A stretch of DNA of 37,936 nt from Phaeoceros laevis (Eukaryota; Anthocerotophyta; Anthocerotopsida; Notothyladales), in the NCBI GenBank assembly GCA_049999765.1, contig JBNGIQ010005422.1:1-37936 (forward strand), in the 5' to 3' direction. The notes beneath the pieces are model-generated. The model searched no databases. It saw only the letters and a program-made list of their open reading frames with translations, and was not told where the DNA came from. Shown here one piece after another: positions 1 to 11,126 of the stretch; position 1 is the first letter of the stretch, and every line of letters starts with the position of its first letter. The translations under genes were made by a program, and so were the position numbers.

Positions 1-620
1 ACTCGCCTCCCACAAATCGACGATTGAAACCACAAGACTGGACTCACAAATGCAATGTACATCTACACTAGCAGAGCAAAACTAAACAAATGGCCCGGAG
101 GCTGTGGTGTGTGGCTGGCCATGGCCGAACACAACTGCAAACATGCTACAAGGAATTGCGAAAAAAAAATCATGTCGCAGGCAACAACACCACCACCCAC
201 TTCCAATTCCTCTACCCAGCGCTAGCACTGCTCTGCCATCCCCACCTACAACCGCCCCGGCATTTCAAGAAAACATTATTTCCTCCCACCCCTAATCCCC
301 AGCTACATAACAAAACCCAAGAACCATGCTCATCGCCCACCCCAGGAACCAGTAGAGAAGAATTCCAAAGGCGATGCAGATGGACGAAAAACCCACACCA
401 GGCCGGCGCCCACAATGCATCCACCACCATCACCGGTGCCAGGCTAAGGCATGAACTCTCCTCAGTCTCCAACTTCTTCCCACGGCTTCCTCAACTGTTA
501 CAGCAGCCCATAGCCAGCACTAGCACCGCTCCAGACTCATCAACCATCAGAGTACTCGGCGGATTAAGGCGATATGCAGGCTACTCTGCCATCCCCGGAC
601 AAACCCATACCATCGAAGGC
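1..620 (+). other. 5' flank of the kinase gene with an open frame of unknown status
   Basis: An ATG at 90 opens a frame that runs without a stop into the kinase, adding 177 residues before the ATG at 621. There is no other in-frame ATG between the two. This stretch is rich in Pro, Thr, His and Asn, has lower GC than the kinase itself, and resembles no domain I know, so I treat it as leader sequence. If it is translated it would be an N-terminal extension that CIPKs normally lack. Confidence 0.4.
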
Positions 621-2021
621 ATGTACGGCACGTACCAGTACACCACCAACATGTCGCTGGGAGCCGGCTCCTTCGGCACCGTCTTCCTGGGCTCCAACAC
701 AGCCACAGGGGAGCAAGTGGCCATCAAAACCATGGAAAACAGCGCCCTGCTGGCGTCCCACCGGTCACATAGGGTTTACGTGACCCGCGAGATCTCGGCC
801 ATGATGCAGATGCGGCACCCATACATCACCCAGCTCTACGACGTGGCCTACGACCCGACCCAGCCCGCCGAGAAGCTGTGCCTCATCATGGAGTACATGC
901 CGGGCGGCACGGTCCACACTCTGGTGTCCCGGTCACCCTTCCAAAAGCTCTCGGAGAACGAAGCCCGCCTCTTCTTCCAGCAGCTCATAGACGCCGTCAC
1001 TTTCTGCCACAACGCCGGTATCATCCACCGCGACCTGAAGCCGGGCAACCTCCTCTTAGACGCGATGCAGCTGACGCTTAAAGTGACCGACTTCGGATTA
1101 AGCGCCGTGGACGTCACCGCCGGCCACCGGTTTTCCTCCTTGGTCGGCACCATCGCCTACATGGCGCCGGAAGTCCTTCGAAGCGGGCGCCAGCCGGGGA
1201 AGACGTACCGGGGACCCCCGGCCGACCTCTGGTCCTGCGGCGTCATCCTGTTCTACCTGTTGAGCGGGGGGACTCCCTTCGAGGGCGGCGGCCGCACCCG
1301 GGCGGAGGTCGAGGCGGCCATCCTCGCCGGGAACTTCACCTTTCCGACCTACTTTTCCGACCAGGCCAAGCAGCTGCTCGACTACCTGCTGGACGTGGAC
1401 GCCGGCAAGAGGCTGACCAGCCGGGAGATCTACGAGTGCCCCTGGTTCCAGAAGAACTACGTCCCGGTGGACTACCGGCAGATCCGAGGCGTGCAGGCTA
1501 ATTTAGACGCCGTGGAGCAGCACATGCGGCAACCCGTGGTGAGCCCCGGGGCTACCCGGGCCAGCACCAGCTTCGACCTTGTCCTGCCCAGCCCGGCGCA
1601 GACGTGGCGTCACCGGGAGGAGGCGGTGGACAAGTTCACCTTCGGGTACGGCAGCGACCCGGCGAGGGGGCCCGGCCAGTTTCTGGTGGACGATACTGCC
1701 AAGTTTTACTCGGCCCTCCCCGCGCCCACAATTGTGCACGAGATCGCCAATGCCTGTACGAAGAAGGGGTATGCGGTTGAGAGGCGGCAGTTCACGGTGG
1801 TGGCGAAGGAGGTGAGCACGTTGCCCGAGTGGCAGTTTAGGGAGCCCTTGGTAGTGCTGATCGACGTTTTGGAGTTGTCGGAAAAATGCAACGTGGTTTG
1901 CTTACGGCGAGTTACCGGCACGCCTGAGGGTTTCCAAAAGTTCAGAGGGTCTATGGCGCATAGGTGCATGCACTTCATGACAGACCAGGGCCTCCCTGGA
2001 CCCAGTGCTGCAGGGCCCTAG
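621..2021 (+). CDS. CIPK/SnRK3-like serine/threonine protein kinase, intronless, with altered NAF motif
   Basis: Single exon, 466 aa from the ATG at 621, close to usual CIPK length. The kinase domain shows the glycine loop GAGSFG (14-19), VAIK with Lys36, HRDLKPGN (136-143, catalytic Asp138; the usual Glu of KPEN is Gly), DFG (157-159) and APE (182-184). The segment after the catalytic domain aligns with CIPKs: NLDAVE, then TSFDLV (316-321) where the calcineurin-B-like binding NAF motif should be, then a region like the C-terminal PPI/KA1 domain. CIPKs are known to be activated by calcium-bound CBL proteins and to phosphorylate transporters. Here Asn-Ala of NAF are Thr-Ser, so CBL binding may be weakened or altered (inference). 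It could also be called a divergent SnRK3. The 3' end faces the tryptophan synthase gene tail to tail. Confidence 0.85.
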   Translation: MYGTYQYTTNMSLGAGSFGTVFLGSNTATGEQVAIKTMENSALLASHRSHRVYVTREISAMMQMRHPYITQLYDVAYDPTQPAEKLCLIMEYMPGGTVHTLVSRSPFQKLSENEARLFFQQLIDAVTFCHNAGIIHRDLKPGNLLLDAMQLTLKVTDFGLSAVDVTAGHRFSSLVGTIAYMAPEVLRSGRQPGKTYRGPPADLWSCGVILFYLLSGGTPFEGGGRTRAEVEAAILAGNFTFPTYFSDQAKQLLDYLLDVDAGKRLTSREIYECPWFQKNYVPVDYRQIRGVQANLDAVEQHMRQPVVSPGATRASTSFDLVLPSPAQTWRHREEAVDKFTFGYGSDPARGPGQFLVDDTAKFYSALPAPTIVHEIANACTKKGYAVERRQFTVVAKEVSTLPEWQFREPLVVLIDVLELSEKCNVVCLRRVTGTPEGFQKFRGSMAHRCMHFMTDQGLPGPSAAGP

Positions 2022-2314
2022 TTAGCTCTTCTTGGTAATCAATCAAACAATCAATCTTGGGTGCCTCAAGTTACGTTTCAACAATGCCTTTTATTAATCT
2101 ACCAAAATTGCGAACCGCAGCTCACAAAGCACTGTTGGTTCTCTTACATGTTGCTTCTCTTACAGAGGATTGAGAGCTTCACTGCAACTTTAAGCAGATG
2201 CCTAATTGCACGCTAGAGCTCTCCTGCCGGAAGCGTAAGCTGGGCAAGTGGTGGACAAGAAATGCAGCCCATGAAGCCGAGCTGGAATAGTTTGGAAGTT
2301 GAGAGCACAGCTGG

Positions 2315-4212
2315 TCAAACTGCAGACCTGATAGACTGAGCAAACGCCTTCACTACAGCAAGTCCCTCCTCTGGGGATGCAGCTGCTCCAAGAAGCTTCA
2401 CAATGGCACTGCCGATGATGACCCCATCTGCACCCCATCCCACTATCTGCACCATTCCATTTCAGAGCCATCTGGTTGGTTAGTCTGCCTTGAACAACAA
2501 AATTATCCCCGTCCACAGAAAAGCACCCCATCCGACTATCCAGTCGGCCAGACCTGAACTGCTTGTTGGGGTGATGAGATACCAAATCCAACTGCCACAG
2601 GCGTGTTGCTGGCCTGCAGAGAATCATGGTTCGAGGATGTCAAGAAGGTTGGTTTCCAACTTGGAATTCAAATCCTCTAGTTCGAGGTAAAAGCACCAGG
2701 TGCACTTACCTGCTTGATTTCTTTCAGAAGATATTGAACACGAGCTGAAACAGCATCACGAGCTCCTGTCACCCCAGTTAAACTCACCTGCAAATAAAAA
2801 GACGCTTCTAACGTTAAAATGTCTGTCAGACATCTGATAGGCAGATAGTTTTTCAAGGGCTATACCAGGTACAGGAAGCCTTGAGTAGCTCCAGCAATCG
2901 CCTTCATCCTTGTCACGGGTGTAGTGGGAGTGGTCAACAGCACCTGGCAGAGACGCATGAGGTGAGTCTACAGACAGCAACTAAAAGCTGCACACATGAG
3001 TTGCAAAGCGTCAGCACATACATCAAGTAGTTGCTCATTACCAGCTCAAGACCGTATTTTTCTGTAAGAACACGTAATTCTTCTGTGTCCTCAAGAACTA
3101 GGTCTGGTACAAGGAGTCCTGCAAGAAACACGGGGTTCTACATTCAGTATCTTCCAGGACCCATTTTTTCACTAACGTGCTGCATATTCTAAGCATCGGG
3201 GTTTAATATCTGAGCAGAACTCAACCGAGGGAAAGAGGAAGGTAACCTGAAGCACCGGCCTCTTTAATACTCGACAAAAACTTCTCTATGCCCCGTTTGA
3301 TTATTGGATTGTAGTAGGTGAACAATACCACAGGGGCCTTCAGTTGTGGTGATACCTGCTCAGGGGTAGACAGACAGCTATTCAGCACCTGATTTGTAAT
3401 TAACAGGCTGCGACTCGCCAGGAGACCTAATCTCAGTCTACAATGCTGGTATGAAAGAAACGCAAGCACTGGGCTTACCTTTTTCAGCATCTCAAGGACA
3501 GCATCTAGGGTCACCCCTCTCTCCAGAGCACGTGTGGAAGCATCCTGCAGACAACCGGAATGGTAAAGAGCTTTATTCAGACTTCAGAAATTTCCTGCTG
3601 CCAAACCAAATCTCGACGAATCACACCCTGAACAAAAAAAACCACGAGCAAAAGCTCACCCGCAAAGCCACACAATTTGCTTACTTGAATAACAGGGCCG
3701 TCTGCCAGCGGGTCTGTGTAGGGCACTCCAAGCTCCAGAATATCGGCTCCTTCAGCATCCAACAGCAACAGCGCCTTCGATGTGGTGTCCAAATCAGGAT
3801 CCCCGGCAACAACGTAAGGGATGAAAGCAATCTGCGCGCATGCAAAAACCCCGTCAGAAGCACATTCTCAGCTCCAGAAGTCGCAGAAGGCTGTCAACGG
3901 CGACAATTCAAGCGAAGCCCGAGTGCAGACCTTCTTAGCCTCTTTCAACTCTGCAAATTTTGCAGATAATCGCTGTGTTGACGGGGCCGATGGCGCCTCC
4001 GCAATAGCCGAGCGGGCGGCCACAAGCCGCGGCATTGCCCTCCCGGTGTTCTCGCAGCTCCATCGCACCTCCTTCCTGCTAGCAGAGAGCGCCACAGAGC
4101 TAGGAGGCAGCCATGTGGCTACACGGCTTCGAGCAGGCGCATCCAACGCATCCAAGCTCGCAAGGGAATTCCGCGCAACGGCGTGAAGCAAACGATCGGA
4201 CACCAACGCCAT
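2315..4212 (-). CDS. TSA1: Tryptophan synthase alpha chain, plastid-targeted, 9 exons
   Basis: Splits indole-3-glycerol phosphate into indole and glyceraldehyde 3-phosphate and passes indole to the beta subunit in the chloroplast. Exons read from the right: 4212-3931, 3831-3685, 3544-3479, 3355-3247, 3118-3042, 2943-2866, 2787-2710, 2613-2554, 2446-2315. All introns are GT-AG, phases agree, and the product is 342 aa. The first ~90 residues are Ser/Ala/Arg-rich and look like a transit peptide. The barrel starts at [29 protein letters not shown] carries the two catalytic acids, Glu127 and Asp138, spaced as Glu49/Asp60 in the bacterial enzyme. [36 protein letters not shown] and [12 protein letters not shown] follow in family order. 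An upstream in-frame reading extends the frame, but without ATG support. No beta-subunit gene is in the window. Confidence 0.95.
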
Positions 4213-4692
4213 TGCTCTTCTTCTGTTCGCAAGCTTACTCTGCTTTACTCCCGCCTTCAAACAATCTGTAGACTGACTGGTACGGGGCCTATGGCTGGAT
4301 AGAAAGTCGAACGTTCGCGCCACCCTTAACGGGTAGGACAATCGAACACCTCGTGTTCGATTCAAGACGATGACCAGAGCAGAAGCTTGTCACAACGCTC
4401 GTAAGGGTGGAAGTTAGTCAAGCTTCACGCTACAGTACAGTTCTTGCCTACCAAACGTTTTTGGAAACCTATCAGCTTCCAAACCTATCAGCCGCTGATT
4501 TTCCATAGTTCTCATTCCTGCTGCTACACTAGAGACAGAAAAAAAATCCGCATTCTCTGGAGCTTACATAACACATAGCTCCAGGGCACAAATTCTACAC
4601 CTCAAAGGGCTGCTCTCCGATCTGGAACTACACGAGAACAAAGAAGATGTGGGCAACAAAATTGGTTCGGGTACAGGATTTCTGGGCCAGTT
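4213..4692. other. Spacer: RUVBL1 3' region and TSA promoter region
   Basis: Lies between the start of TSA and the stop of RUVBL1, both on the minus strand. No coding signal. The only structured sequence I see is the inverted repeat listed separately. Confidence 0.6.
4340..4362. repeat. Perfect 10-bp inverted repeat (hairpin) upstream of TSA
   Basis: AATCGAACAC, then CTC, then GTGTTCGATT: two perfect 10-bp arms with a 3-nt loop, about 130 bp upstream of the TSA start codon. It could fold in the TSA leader RNA or be a palindromic protein-binding site. It contains TTCGATT, which resembles a tRNA T-loop, but no tRNA surrounds it. Confidence 0.5.
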
Positions 4693-6370
<1,678 letters not shown>

Positions 6371-6391
6371 CGAAATCTACCTTCTTTCATT

Positions 6392-6411
6392 GTCCCTTCG
6401 GGGACATCCGT

Positions 6412-6443
<32 letters not shown>

Positions 6444-6493
6444 GGCCCCTGCGCAAGGATGACACGCACAAATCGAGAAATGGTCCAAATTTT
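6392..6493 (+). ncRNA. U6: U6 spliceosomal snRNA
   Basis: Begins GTCCCTTCGGGGACATCCG (5' stem-loop). It contains the invariant ACAGAGA box (within GATACAGAGAAGATTAGC), the AGC triad, and GCGCAAGGATGACACGCAC (internal stem-loop), and ends in a T run beginning at 6490 that serves as the Pol III terminator. About 102 nt, the normal U6 size. Every core element needed for 5' splice-site and U2/U4 pairing appears intact, so it is probably functional. Confidence 0.97.
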
Positions 6494-7147
6494 TTTGCCT
6501 ACCTTGCCACGACCACATGAGCGGAGCCTCTTCGGACCCGGGGTCAAGAACATGAAGGCAATCTTCGGATTGCGAGAAAACGATGGCGTCACTAGTGAAA
6601 AAAGTGGCGAAACGTCCTGCCTACGCCCTATCGACATTTGGGCTGCCATACATTAGCAATCATTAGAGTGGTGGATATGGCCATTGTGGTAAAAAACAGG
6701 GATCCTATCATCCTACTCGATAAAATTGATTTACATCGAGAGTTCCGAAGACAGATTGTAATCATTGTAGTAGGTGTGAATATCATTTCTCACATGCTCA
6801 TCAGGGGTGTTTTAGGATACTATTTTTTTTGGAGATGACCAGTCCGGAGGCCTCTGGAGTCTGGACTCTGGAGTCTAGGCTCAATTAAATTGCAGAAGAG
6901 TAAGTAGGTAGGTAAAGCCGATTTTGTCACCTTGGGAATTCCTAAAGCGGGACAGGGAGTACGAGAGGGGAACATCGAGGAGAGTCGCGAACGTGGTGGG
7001 AAGCAGACTGGAGGGCCATTGCTGGCCCTCGTCGTCGGCAGTGCTCTCCACATTTTCGCATCTGATGCTGCTGCCGCGCAAGAGGTAGGAGAGAGGCAAC
7101 TGAACCGAGCGCCCGCAGATTTTGCAGGCGAACAACAAGGTGCAGCC
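6494..7147. other. Spacer and leader of S1FA
   Basis: After the U6 terminator the sequence is unremarkable. There are short CTGGAGT repeats near 6855-6880 and an open frame running into S1FA without an ATG of its own. I see no further gene here. Confidence 0.5.
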
Positions 7148-7886
7148 ATGGCGGACTCGTTCAAGTCTGATCCCTCGTTTGGCAAGGTGAGTACTTCTGA
7201 GGTGTTTTTGTAGCGGATCTGATCGTTGTTTCCAGTCGGTGCGCGCAACGTTTTGCTGCCTCCTAGGCCTAGTAGCTAGCAGCGGCATTGCCAATTTGCT
7301 GTGAGGCCCTTGAGTTGCGAGATGCTTTCCTTTTATTTTCTGTGCGGCCTCTTCGTTAGTGTTTCTGGCTGCAGCGCACAAGTTTGCAGTATGTTGCACA
7401 TGGCGTTTGTGTCAACGGTTGTTTTCGTAGTGTCACATGTCGCAAAGTTCCCCTCCTTTGGTATGTCCCGGAAGCATATTGGTTGCGAGGAGCGGCGGAG
7501 TGACCCTTTTCTTCCCCTGTAATTGTGACCTGTGCATTGGTTGCCCTTGCAATTGAAGTGCACAGGCCAGGACTCCAGGCACTGGTCTGTCTGAGAGGCT
7601 GAGAGGTTTAGGGTTAGATGTCTTCTCATGCAGAATGCCTTGTCAACTTTCTCTTCATACTGAAACGCAGGATTTTTTCTCCTCGAAGACCGTCAACAAG
7701 GGATTCAATCCCACGATTTTGGTGGTTGTGGTGGTGGTTGGAGTCGTCATAACTTTTCTGCTCGGGAACTATTTCATGTACTCTTACGCACAGAAGGTTC
7801 TTCCGCCCAGGAAGAAGAAGCCAGTGTCCAAGAAGAAAATGAAGAGGGAGCGACTGAAACAAGGCATGGCTTCTGTCGGGGATTGA
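7148..7886 (+). CDS. S1FA: S1FA-type small plant protein, 2 exons
   Basis: Exon 1 7148-7186 ([13 protein letters not shown]), exon 2 7671-7886, intron GT-AG of 484 nt (the longest in the window), phase 0. The product is 84 aa. The C-terminal half is the family signature: NKGFNP, a strongly hydrophobic valine-rich segment, [32 protein letters not shown]1FA was described as a DNA-binding factor recognising a negative promoter element in plants. The central hydrophobic stretch is long enough for a membrane helix with a lysine-rich tail on one side, so a membrane location should be considered as well. The start is set by the short acidic N-terminus typical of the family. Confidence 0.92.
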
Positions 7887-8656
7887 CCTTTGTCAGGGCC
7901 AGCTGGATTGTATGACAGTTATTCAGAGTGTTGAGGCCGGTGAAGGTGGTGGCAGATACTGACTTGTTCTCTGAATTGTCTTGACTTTGATTAAACTTCG
8001 CAGCCCGCAGTATTCCCCTGTATCTGCAAGGGCATGTGCCACCCAATGATGACTCAAGTGCTCTTTTTCGTACAAGCAATGTCGACATTCACACCTGTAG
8101 TGTAGACTACTCCCGTATCTCTGCCTCCGCTTGTGCATGCTCTGCATGGAGTTCCTCCATGCTTAGTTTACCTGATAGGTGCATGTGTTGCATGCCTCCC
8201 CTTTGCACCCTTACAATTTCGACTCGGGAGTCCGGACTGCCACTTGTTCTGTGCCACTTGCTCTGTGCCTCCCGATATTTCCATACTGCTGCCTTCAACC
8301 CTGAAGCGACGATAACCCTGACACATACACGTACCTCAATGAAATTCAGAAGTTGGCAACCGAGAAGTTGCCCTCGTCCTAAGAATTGAACAACTCCGGC
8401 TTTGGCTGTTACAAAGGGACGAGCTTTTACTTCAACACTCTGGGACAGCGGGGATCTGGAAATATAAATTTTGAACTCTCTATTGGTAACACATACTATC
8501 TTCTTCAGTACAGAAATCGTACACATAGGCCAGCAACAAAAGCTGCACCGGCGTGCACTAAATCAATCGGGCAACTCGGTAACGTCCAAGATGTATGAAT
8601 GGGTGATAACTGGAAAAATGATTGCAAGAATAAGAACCTACTGTGATGCTAACTTG
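7887..8656. other. Convergent 3' regions of S1FA and SRR1
   Basis: Intergenic. A minus-strand ATG frame of 139 codons (8107-8526) lies here but resembles nothing I know and sits where the 3' UTRs should be. I see no RNA gene. Confidence 0.5.
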
Positions 8657-9706
8657 CTAAGCCTTGGCCTCCACAAAAGGAGGCTGGAAAAAATGCCAGC
8701 TGGTGTCGTTAAAGGCAGCTTGGACAGGGAAGGCTCTTGTGTCCACAGGATGCTCCTCCACAACCTCCGCAAGCTCCAAAAGTAGGTCAGGGCGCAATGA
8801 CTTTCTGCCCGTGTAGGGTAAGGACCACCTGTCCTGATAGCTTTTGAAGCTATTACCCAAAATGATGGCCTGCCCGGAAATCACAAGGTGCATATTCGAC
8901 TTCATGACTTCGTCGTACAACCCTGCTTCACAGTGCGGCATGTAAAATAAGGTCGGAGCTGAGAAGCGCATCTTGCCGTTCTCGTTGTGCTCCAAAGGAG
9001 TAAGCCCTAGGTCTTGAAGAGCAAGGCACTCCACAGGTGTTAACACTGGGTCATACACCTTAGAACTAACAATGAATGGGAGAGTTTCCTTCAGGAGGAG
9101 TGCAAGAGAGATCTGGCAACGGGACACCTCAGAGTCCTGTATGCTGCCAACTCCATACACAACCAGCTGCAAATGCTGCTTCCAGAATGGCGACACCCTT
9201 TCCAGCCCATCATGACTGGTGAGAGTTTGGTGCTCATTAGCATAAGAACTTCCAACTTCTCGGTTCGACGCTGGTACGTACATGCAACTGGTAACCTGGA
9301 ATACATCTGTGCTGAACGAGGATAGAGGCAGACTGCCTGCAGATGCACCCTGATGCAACTGCTGCAGCTGTTCCATAAATCGGTGGAAAAAGGGTGATCG
9401 CCTCACTTTCTCCAGAGCTTTTTGACACTTCAAGAACAGTTCGTCTCTTTGCTTACGGCGATCCCCACCCATTGATAGCTTACAATTGTCGTGGCAACAA
9501 CCATTCTCAGGTTCTTCTCTAACAACAAACTCTACCTCTTGCATCTTTGCCGGAGATGCAGGATCTGGGCTGGTCGTGTAAAACTTTAGAAGCGCTGTCT
9601 TGCTGTGCTCATCCCTAGACTTCGGCTTCCGTTCACTCGACACCTTCCGCGTAACGGGCAGCCTGTTTTTGCGGTAGCGCACAACCTGCCATTCCTGTGC
9701 TTCCAT
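8657..9706 (-). CDS. SRR1: SRR1-domain protein, intronless
   Basis: Single exon, 349 aa. The frame is open further upstream to 9928 but has no ATG there. The first ATG (9706) gives MEAQEWQVVRYRKNR, matching the W-x-V-V-R-x-R start typical of SRR1 proteins. A charged linker follows. The SRR1 domain is at about 177-295: LVVYGVGS, KVYDPVLTP, LGLTPL, NENGKMRF, PTLFYMPHCEAGLYD, ILGNSFKSY. In Arabidopsis SRR1 affects phytochrome B signalling, the circadian clock and flowering; relatives in yeast and animals are linked to haem metabolism. Its biochemical activity is unknown. Residues 40-170 are variable and probably disordered. Confidence 0.93.
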   Translation of the reverse strand: MEAQEWQVVRYRKNRLPVTRKVSSERKPKSRDEHSKTALLKFYTTSPDPASPAKMQEVEFVVREEPENGCCHDNCKLSMGGDRRKQRDELFLKCQKALEKVRRSPFFHRFMEQLQQLHQGASAGSLPLSSFSTDVFQVTSCMYVPASNREVGSSYANEHQTLTSHDGLERVSPFWKQHLQLVVYGVGSIQDSEVSRCQISLALLLKETLPFIVSSKVYDPVLTPVECLALQDLGLTPLEHNENGKMRFSAPTLFYMPHCEAGLYDEVMKSNMHLVISGQAIILGNSFKSYQDRWSLPYTGRKSLRPDLLLELAEVVEEHPVDTRAFPVQAAFNDTSWHFFQPPFVEAKA

Positions 9707-10021
9707 GTCTTCTATGCGGCAACGCGGGCTCACCTCAGAGATCAAAAAGGAACCTGGGTGCTCTTCCAAAATGCCCGATACTACAACCTGGTTGAAGGTT
9801 TCTTCATCTCTCGAAGTACATACAGCTCCATCTAATATATAGTACTCCCATAACGTCTCCCTTGTCACTTCCCTCCTGTGCGATCGTGCCAAGCTGCCCG
9901 TGCCAAATCTTTCAGTATAACGAGCCAAAAAATTATACTACATTCTCTCACAACCGCGAATTTAACTGCGCAGCGCTCGTAGTCGAGATTCGCTAGCTGC
10001 CTCAACCATAGCTCACCGACA
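9707..10021. other. SRR1 5' flank and end of the Sel1-type gene
   Basis: Both neighbours are on the minus strand. I see no coding or structured sequence here. Confidence 0.5.
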
Positions 10022-10511
10022 TCACTCCAAGCTGCCATCGAAGAACGACCCTACCCTTTCACTTCCTGCATTGACAGCAGCTTCAGCATCAGATCCCCTC
10101 CAACTCCGGACGCCCAAGTCAGTCCACAAACCTAAAGTGTACTTACCAGACAAGCCGAATTGACCATGTCCAATACGATCTGTCACACCAGCTTTCTTCA
10201 ACCAAAACTTCCCCTGCACGTCAGTCTGTGGATTCAGAGGAGCATATCGTCGTGGACCCTGCATGCTACCCATGTTTTCAGCAGAAGTGGGGGCACACAA
10301 TTACCTTAGCTACGTTGCGGGACACGCCATAGCCGTTGCAATACATCTCGCCAACCAGCATTTGCATGGCAAGGTCTCCATCTTGCGCGGCTTTGAGCGT
10401 GGCAACAAACCATCTCCGCACACAATCTGCTACCACATCCCGCAGCGGATACGTCTTTGGTGACAGTGCCTCATCAGCTGGTGCCGCCGCGCTTTCCCCT
10501 GCAGCAGCCAT
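10022..10511 (-). CDS. Small Sel1-like repeat protein, 3 exons
   Basis: Exons from the right: 10511-10305, 10258-10147, 10065-10022. All are GT-AG, phases agree, 120 aa. The N-terminus is Ala/Glu-rich (MAAAGESAAAPADEALSP). A single Sel1/TPR-like motif follows: AQDGDLAMQMLVGEMYCNGY and then GVSRNVAK. Sel1 repeats pair two helices for protein contacts, for example in adaptor proteins. After it come GPRRYAPLNPQ, GKFWLKKAGV and a glycine-rich tail. I do not recognise a characterised orthologue; one lone repeat does not define a function. The first intron is only 46 nt, shorter than usual for plants, so the junction needs transcript support. The ATG at 10511 is the first in frame. Confidence 0.65.
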
Positions 10512-11126
10512 TTCTCCCTCCGGTATCCCCGCACCACCCTCGGACGCTATAAAGGTCAAACAGAGTCAGCCCTAGAACCAGTTGTGCTAGTTTCTAGCGC
10601 AAAAGTAAGTGCGCATATATAGTAGTAATCTGTCAGCCCTATTACGACCGAGACGTTGCTTTCCAGTTTCACATCCGAATGAGATGAGACCACGAACGCC
10701 ACGTGTACAGGCGCTGATGTAGCACCAGCGAGGATTCAGCTTTTGATAGAGCTCTTCTCTTTCCCAGCCCATCAAGGAATGCGGGAATATGGAAGGATCC
10801 AATACGTCCGTTTGCAGCTGCGTAAGCTTGCCAGCAACAGGAATGCTTTCGCTTCTACAATGCAGTAGTAACTTACAGCTCGAAAAGCAGGTGTCCCTTG
10901 AAGGAGAACCCCGAGGGACGGACACGGAAAACTGCAATTCAATGGACATGCTGTGAGCTGGTCCACTGGAATTCTTCATGTAGTGTTGCAGTGACCGTTT
11001 TTCTAGGATATCAAGGGGCACATACTTTGCGCGGCTCTATTTGTAATTGAGGAAAGTCGGGCATTCGGGTCCTCATACGGTAGTGCACCGTCGCTACAGC
11101 AGGTCGGGTTTTACAGGAAGACTAGG
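10512..11126. other. Divergent promoter region between the Sel1-type gene and PCCA
   Basis: Spacer of about 615 bp between divergent start codons, so it should hold both promoters. A minus-strand frame at 10587-11021 begins with GTG and is preceded by a stop codon. I regard it as non-coding. Confidence 0.5.

Noticed and set aside
8107-8526. 139-codon minus-strand ATG frame
   Set aside because: Lies in the convergent 3' regions of S1FA and SRR1; composition not protein-like and no motif.
10547-10556. TATAAAGG on the plus strand
   Set aside because: Points away from the minus-strand Sel1-type gene and is nearly 600 bp from the PCCA start, so no gene fits it.
10587-11021. 144-codon minus-strand frame upstream of PCCA
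   Set aside because: Starts with GTG directly after an in-frame stop, resembles no family, and lies in a divergent promoter.
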